Source: an uncultured Paludibacter sp. (GTDB lineage: Bacteria > Bacteroidota > Bacteroidia > Bacteroidales > Paludibacteraceae). From it: DNA of 36,471 bases. The notes below the pieces were generated by a model, which saw nothing but the letters and a program-made list of their open reading frames with translations, did no database searches and was not told the DNA's origin. The position numbers were made by a program, and so were the translations under genes. Location: positions 1-36,471 of the forward strand of contig CALCBD010000047.1 of NCBI GenBank assembly GCA_937897985.1. Direction: 5' to 3'. Each line of letters opens with the position of its first letter. Positions within the stretch are counted from its first letter, which is position 1. Of the stretch, positions 32,697-36,471 are shown piece after piece.

Positions 32697-33596
32697 CTAC
32701 AAATAATATTCTGATAATTTGTGAATTATACTTGCCAATTTCTCACGAACTCTTTGAGGTGAAACAACTTCCATATATTCCCGCATTCGTAGAATTTCCT
32801 GATAAAAATCTTCAGTAGGTGAAAGCCAATAATTGAAAATAGTGTAATCTTTGGTTGATTCAACTACTTTTTGTGAATGATGTAATGGTAAAGCAAGTAA
32901 ATATTCTTTTGTTTCAGCATATGCCTTGATTTTGATTTCACAGGCTTTGTCAGTATCGGTTTTCATAATACCAATTGAAGCATTTAGAAATTCTGCAGCA
33001 ACAAAATTAACCGGAAAAACAAACCTTCTATTTGTCGTGGTCAGATTTTTAATCCTATCAAGGGCATACACTTTCACCTTATCTTCTGTTTCGGTTCTTC
33101 CATAGAGATACCAGCGTCGGTTGAACAGTTTTACAAAATAGGGATAAAGTTCAATTTCAAGTGGCGTTGCGCTCCAAAATGGATGATAGGTCATTATCAT
33201 GATATTGTTTTCCCTAATTGCCTTTATTATTTCAGCTAAAAACAATTGAGCCGATGGCACTTCATCAAATATGATTCTGTCTTTTATATTTTTACTTTCC
33301 TGAATGATATTACTAATTGAAAAGCTGTTTAAAAGCCATTTAATCAGTTCATTCTTACCAAACTCATCAATGTCTTCAATATAATATTCATTGGTGACAG
33401 GATTACACCCAATATTTATATCAAAAATTTCTTCAATTGCTATTTTATGATTGTGGAAGGTTCTGCGGGTCAACGGTTTCCCATTTGACAGACGACTTTG
33501 CAACCACTTCGAATTAATTTCTTTTAGTGTTATCCTTTTGGCACTATAAATAGTATCAGCAAGCCAGATATATTTATTTAGAATATTTTGAGCCAT
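32697..33596 (-). CDS. WYL-domain transcriptional regulator
   Basis: A 299-residue regulator. Order: an N-terminal winged helix-turn-helix (about 1-75, LKEINSKWLQSRLSNG then RRTFHNHKIAIEEIF), a WYL domain (about 128-205, with the signature W162-Y163-L164 in RRWYLYGR and the ALDRIKNL end) and a C-terminal WCX-like part (about 215-299). This is the architecture of BrxR and CapW, which repress BREX, CBASS and other defence systems and release DNA when the WYL pocket binds a ligand, probably nucleic acid. I start it at the ATG 33596; a TTG at 33620 is open but less likely. A palindrome 38 bases before this ATG is repeated at the left edge of the cassette, so it probably represses itself and that site. 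Confidence 0.88.
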   Translation of the reverse strand: MAQNILNKYIWLADTIYSAKRITLKEINSKWLQSRLSNGKPLTRRTFHNHKIAIEEIFDINIGCNPVTNEYYIEDIDEFGKNELIKWLLNSFSISNIIQESKNIKDRIIFDEVPSAQLFLAEIIKAIRENNIMIMTYHPFWSATPLEIELYPYFVKLFNRRWYLYGRTETEDKVKVYALDRIKNLTTTNRRFVFPVNFVAAEFLNASIGIMKTDTDKACEIKIKAYAETKEYLLALPLHHSQKVVESTKDYTIFNYWLSPTEDFYQEILRMREYMEVVSPQRVREKLASIIHKLSEYYL

Positions 33597-33634
33597 ATCA
33601 ATTACTTTTTTGGGACGCAAAGAAAATTATTTTA

Positions 33635-33653
33635 TGTGCAAAAAAGTTGCACA
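33635..33653. promoter_or_regulatory. Palindromic operator, copy 2
   Basis: TGTGCAA-AAAAG-TTGCACA, the same half-sites and spacer length as 28985-29003. It covers the region where the WYL gene's promoter must lie; on the minus strand a weak TATATTGT box overlaps it. Likely an autoregulatory site. Confidence 0.7.
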
Positions 33654-34290
33654 ATATAAAGATAATTAACAACATTACAAAATATAGCTCCAAATCCTAA
33701 AAGAAAAGGAGTATTTTTTATTTAAAATTATTACCTGTATGCAAAGTTTGTCATAAATTTATAGACAATTTATTTTGCCTGAATTATAGTAGAATATATT
33801 TGATTTGTGAGTAAACACCAAGGAGTACAATATATTAAATGAGTTTACTATGCTGAAGGAGGGATAAAACACAGTTGAAAGGAAGTAAATGAAAAATTAA
33901 AAAAGAGTTAATACTCAAAGTGATAACTTTTCTTGTCGGGGTAGCTACAATATAAATGAGCAAGTCTGGCAGGGTCTATTCATTATTTAAATAAAATTAA
34001 ACAATCGAATTCGTACGAACGACTTTTGTGCTGAAGGTACGATTCCGGTTTTCTGTTCAAATAAAAATGTTTCCTGTTCAACTAAAACTGTTTCACAATA
34101 CATAATATAAGATAAAGGGTTAGATAAATTAACGTGAGTTCGATATAAGATTTCATTTATTGGGATAGGTGTTTATACCAATAATTATTTTTTGTGGGGT
34201 ACCTGTGTTTTTTTAAAGAAATTTTAGTTTTAGTATTGTTTGTTAATTTTATTATATGTATGTTTGCAATATCTTAAATCTTTGGTGGGG
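33654..34290. other. Non-coding region between WYL gene and broken recombinase
   Basis: About 640 AT-rich bases without a credible ORF. It contains a 10-bp palindrome TTCGTACGAA (34009-34018) and the 21-bp direct repeat listed separately. Purine-rich boxes such as AAGGAGTACAA (33820-33830) recur before the second recombinase (about 36074-36084). Possibly remains of mobile DNA. Confidence 0.4.
34053..34094. repeat. 21-bp tandem direct repeat, possible IS end
   Basis: Two adjacent 21-bp copies, each starting CTGTTCAA and ending TGTTTC, with two differences. Repeats of this kind occur at the ends of some IS21-family elements; no transposase is present here, so this could be a relic. Confidence 0.5.
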
Positions 34291-35367
34291 ATGAAGGCTG
34301 AAAAAATTATACATAGAAACCAGACCCGTATAAAAATTAATTTTCCGTACAACAGAGAAGCTATAGCAAAATTGCGCCTCAAAGCAGACTCTTGTTGGAG
34401 CAGAACTATGGGTGCATGGCATATACCTTACACAAAAGAGGCTTATCTTCAATTAAAAGAACTTTTCCCCGAAGTTGAAACTTCGATTCCATTAGTAAAA
34501 GCTGAAACGGTTTCCATCGATGCTGATATAGTTCAGGTTTCTGAAAATAAACCGGAGTCTCCTGCTCCACCTGCTTCGAATACTGAAACTTACATTCCAA
34601 AACAAGTTACTTCTACCCGATCTTCTTTTGAAAAAACGGCAACTCATTCTGCTATTGAGCCGGAATACAACAGATCTACTATTTTTTTAAAAATTCCGAA
34701 AAACGAAACGGATATTCAGTTTATACGGTCGTTTCATTATGCCCGCCGGGATCAGAATAATTACCGGTGGACTATCCCGAATATGGGTAAGAATTTGTCG
34801 CTGCTGCTTGATTATTTGCAGGATAGGGATATTAGTGTAACTGAACATGCTTCGATACGTATTGAAAATCAGACTGAGAATCAATCGAAACCGGGTGAAA
34901 TTCTGGTTGTTAATGCGAACAGAAGACTGCTTAAGATTTATTTTTCGTATCATCGCGACATCGTATCGCTGCTGAAAAGTATTCCGTTAAGCCGCTGGTA
35001 TGCTGAGGATAACTGCTGGACTATGCCTTATACGGAATATGGTATGGAAGAATTGCATAAAATTGCCGGGTCGTTTCATTTGGAATTCAGGGTTATCAAT
35101 CCGTCGACGGGTAAGGGTGTTGCGCGCAAAGCAAAGCATCCGGGTTATCTGAAATGTCCGGATAGTTTTGTTCAGAAATTAAAGGAATTGCGGTACAGTG
35201 AGAATACACTGAAATCGTATACCGATATGTTTGAGGAGTTTATTAATCATTATCCGAAACTGAATGTGGATGAGATTGATGATGAAAAGATTATTGATTT
35301 TATCCGGTATCTGGTGGTTGAACGCAAGGTTTCGACGTCGAATCAAAATCAGTCGATAAATGCTATT

Positions 35368-35450
35368 CACCCCGTTGGATTAATAAATTAAGAAGTCATG
35401 TATCAAATTTTAGCAGTCGCTTTTCAAATTACTTTCATCCTACGGGGTAA
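35368..35450. repeat. 83-bp REP/MITE-like insert in the recombinase
   Basis: It starts CACCCCGTTGG and ends CCTACGGGGTA, which are inverted copies of each other with few differences. These ends resemble the CACCCC(T/G)ACGGGG palindromes of the array at the left end of the window. It occupies the place of roughly 75-80 missing codons of the recombinase. Confidence 0.6.
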
Positions 35451-35735
35451 AGAAAGACAGATATACATTGCTTGGTAAAAAGACTCTGGACATGTTACGC
35501 GAATATTTCACAGAATATAAACCCAAAGTACGGCTTTTTGAGGGTGAAGATGGCGGACCCTATTGTGATACGAGTATTAAGGCAATTTTTTACAAGTCGG
35601 TAAAATTGGCAAAAATAAATAAACATGTTTCGTTGCATACACTCAGGCATAGTTTTGCCACTCACTTGCTGGAGCATGGTACTGATTTACGCTATATTCA
35701 GAGTTTGCCGGGACATGAGAGCAGTAAAACCACCG

Positions 35736-35753
35736 TCCCGATGGCTATCGGGA
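35736..35753. repeat. Short palindrome replacing the catalytic tyrosine
   Basis: TCCCGAT-GGCT-ATCGGGA, a 7-bp stem with a 4-base loop. With its flanks (35735-35756) it replaces about nine bases that should encode E-I-Y of the active site and shifts the frame. Nearly the same as the palindrome at 17056-17073. Confidence 0.7.
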
Positions 35754-35822
35754 TAAACGCATATCACTACCCGGGGAATTGATCAGATAAAAAATCCGCT
35801 GGATAATTTAAATATATAGTGG

Positions 35823-35840
35823 AAAAACTATTGAGTTTTT
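35823..35840 (+). terminator. Terminator-like hairpin after the recombinase
   Basis: Perfect 7-bp stem AAAAACT-ATTG-AGTTTTT, ending in five T. Confidence 0.6.
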
Positions 35841-36170
35841 CAAGACATTGCGGGCTGTTTTAACTCCTAACGATTCTGAGACGAGGTACTTACGGGTTGA
35901 AACAAAAATCACTAAGCTAAGTGACGTTTAACCACGTGAATATCTGCAACTTTAGAGCAAAACTTCTAAAATTGACATGGGATTTACGGGGCTTTGCATA
36001 GCCGGGACGAAAGGAAAAAGAACAGGAATTAGCCCTCGACCTCTCAAGGGTATATAGGATTTGGCGTTTGTAACGAAGGAGTACAACAATTGCATGTATG
36101 AAATTCCGATCAGAAGAAGTATTAAAAAAAATATATTTCACTTTGGGGAGAAGAAATTAAAAAACAGACA
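35841..36170. other. Region with several small hairpins before the second recombinase
   Basis: About 330 bases without a supported ORF. It is less AT-rich than the other gaps and holds several short inverted repeats: TCACT/AGTGA (near 35910), GGCT/AGCC (near 35990) and CCCT/AGGG (near 36035). It could be an attachment or recombination site or a structured leader; the pairing is too short to choose. Confidence 0.35.
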
Positions 36171-36471
36171 ATGAAAGCAACTAAAATTATACATCGAAAC
36201 GAAACGCGCATCCGTGTGGATTTTCCGTATAATGCCGAAATGGTTTCGAAACTGCGACAAATACCCGATGCCCGGTGGAGCAAATCCCATAAAGCATGGC
36301 ATGTGCCATATAGCAAAGAAGCTTTCGAACAATTGAAAGATTTGTTTCCTGAAATAATCGTGCAGACTGATGAAATGGCGATTAACGATGTGGCAGAAGA
36401 AAACAAACTACAATTAATAAAAAAGACTGCGACAAACGAATTAATTGACGAAGCACCTCAAAACCAACCCG
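36171..36471 (+). CDS. Second tyrosine recombinase, N-terminal part (cut by window end)
   Basis: A frame open from ATG 36171 to the window end (100 codons). Its first 57 residues (KIIHRNETRIRVDFPYN, then RWSKSHKAWHVPYSKEAFEQ and LFPE) closely match the first repeat module of the broken recombinase (KIIHRNQTRIKINFPYN), with both tryptophans kept. The rest visible is a Glu/Asn-rich linker. The catalytic part lies beyond the window, so I cannot say if it is intact. It is the same kind of gene and the same orientation as the pseudogene, and may be the working copy. Confidence 0.8.
   Translation, partial: MKATKIIHRNETRIRVDFPYNAEMVSKLRQIPDARWSKSHKAWHVPYSKEAFEQLKDLFPEIIVQTDEMAINDVAEENKLQLIKKTATNELIDEAPQNQP

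Larger units (their letters stand above)
34291..35819 (+). pseudogene. Disrupted tyrosine recombinase with N-terminal repeat modules
   Basis: A Xer/phage-integrase-type gene broken twice. The first frame (ATG 34291; 359 codons up to the damage) has three copies of a module with pattern F-x-Y, IP, RW...W-x-x-P (about residues 4-60, 128-180, 205-262), then the SAM-like core-binding domain (288-359, KLKELRYSENTLKSY). After SINAI, an 83-bp insert replaces the start of the catalytic domain, including the box I arginine. Coding resumes as KDRYTLLGKKTLDM (about 35452) and keeps the box II HTLRHSFATHLLEHG. Then a palindrome replaces the tyrosine codon region. The last piece resumes out of frame as THITTRGIDQIKNPLDN and ends with TAG at 35819. 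With no R1 and no Tyr it cannot be active. Confidence 0.85.

Noticed and set aside
35870..35950. Integron attC-like site (TCCTAAC ... GTTTAAC)
   Set aside because: The two core-like heptamers are not properly paired and the intervening arms do not form the expected imperfect stem.
36122..36406. Minus-strand ORF at the right end
   Set aside because: Antisense to the second recombinase, whose N-terminal module is clearly homologous to the first.
28217..36471. attL/attR pair from the tRNA-Ser 3' end
   Set aside because: I found no second copy of the tRNA end in the window, so the limits of an integrated element cannot be given.

Overview
The window looks like a Bacteroidota chromosome, probably order Bacteroidales. 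The evidence is AT-rich non-coding DNA, several promoters of the Bacteroidota type (TTG/TTTG, about 19 bases, TAnnTTTG), few Shine-Dalgarno sequences, and typical gene sets: a MeaB with the Bacteroidota N-terminal extension, a DUF1573 protein, a Bacteroidota-type LptD next to an amidase and an MlaD protein, and dnaA standing apart from dnaN. The genus cannot be told from sequence alone.

Layout. (1) 1-1360: an IS200-like REP-associated transposase lies inside a dense array of short palindromes (CCCCGAAGGGG). The two outer arms form one imperfect inverted repeat of roughly 130 bp, and the right side also holds a 104-bp unit repeated four times. (2) 1371-3207: a tyrosine/dual-specificity phosphatase, an ADP-ribosylglycohydrolase and a small HExxH protein, all rightward. 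(3) 3442-8291: tRNA-Met and a leftward three-gene peptide/amide hydrolase operon. (4) 8690-11306: a DUF1573 lipoprotein-like protein, meaB, then a degraded DNA methyltransferase tail behind an imperfect hairpin repeat. (5) 11338-20016: leftward housekeeping genes: cysK-metY (sulfide assimilation), a diacylglycerol-kinase-like enzyme, aroC, a SlyD-like isomerase and lptD, with heptanucleotide tandem repeats between the last two. (6) 20204-27989: amidase, mlaD, dnaA, a pRiA4b ORF-3-like gene, miaA, murB (rightward) and mltG (leftward). (7) 28217-28303: tRNA-Ser(GCT), the boundary of the conserved backbone.

The accessory half starts after the tRNA-Ser. The rightward set 29153-32469 encodes a putative PD-(D/E)XK nuclease, a beta-CASP metallo-beta-lactamase (RNase J/CPSF-like) whose start overlaps the nuclease stop, a YqiA-like alpha/beta hydrolase and a WG-repeat protein. 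Facing it is a WYL-domain regulator followed by a 53-aa ORF. A palindrome TGTGCAA-N5-TTGCACA occurs twice: 38 bases before the WYL gene's ATG, and 45 bases before a previously unlisted 42-aa single-membrane-span ORF at the left edge. I read this as a WYL-controlled cassette of unknown function, perhaps a defence system; this is the most interesting part of the window.

The right end (34291-36471) has a broken tyrosine recombinase and the start of a second, related one. Both carry N-terminal modules that resemble HARP domains. The broken copy has lost the box I arginine region to an 83-bp REP-like insert and its catalytic tyrosine to a small palindrome that also occurs, nearly identical, beside slyD.
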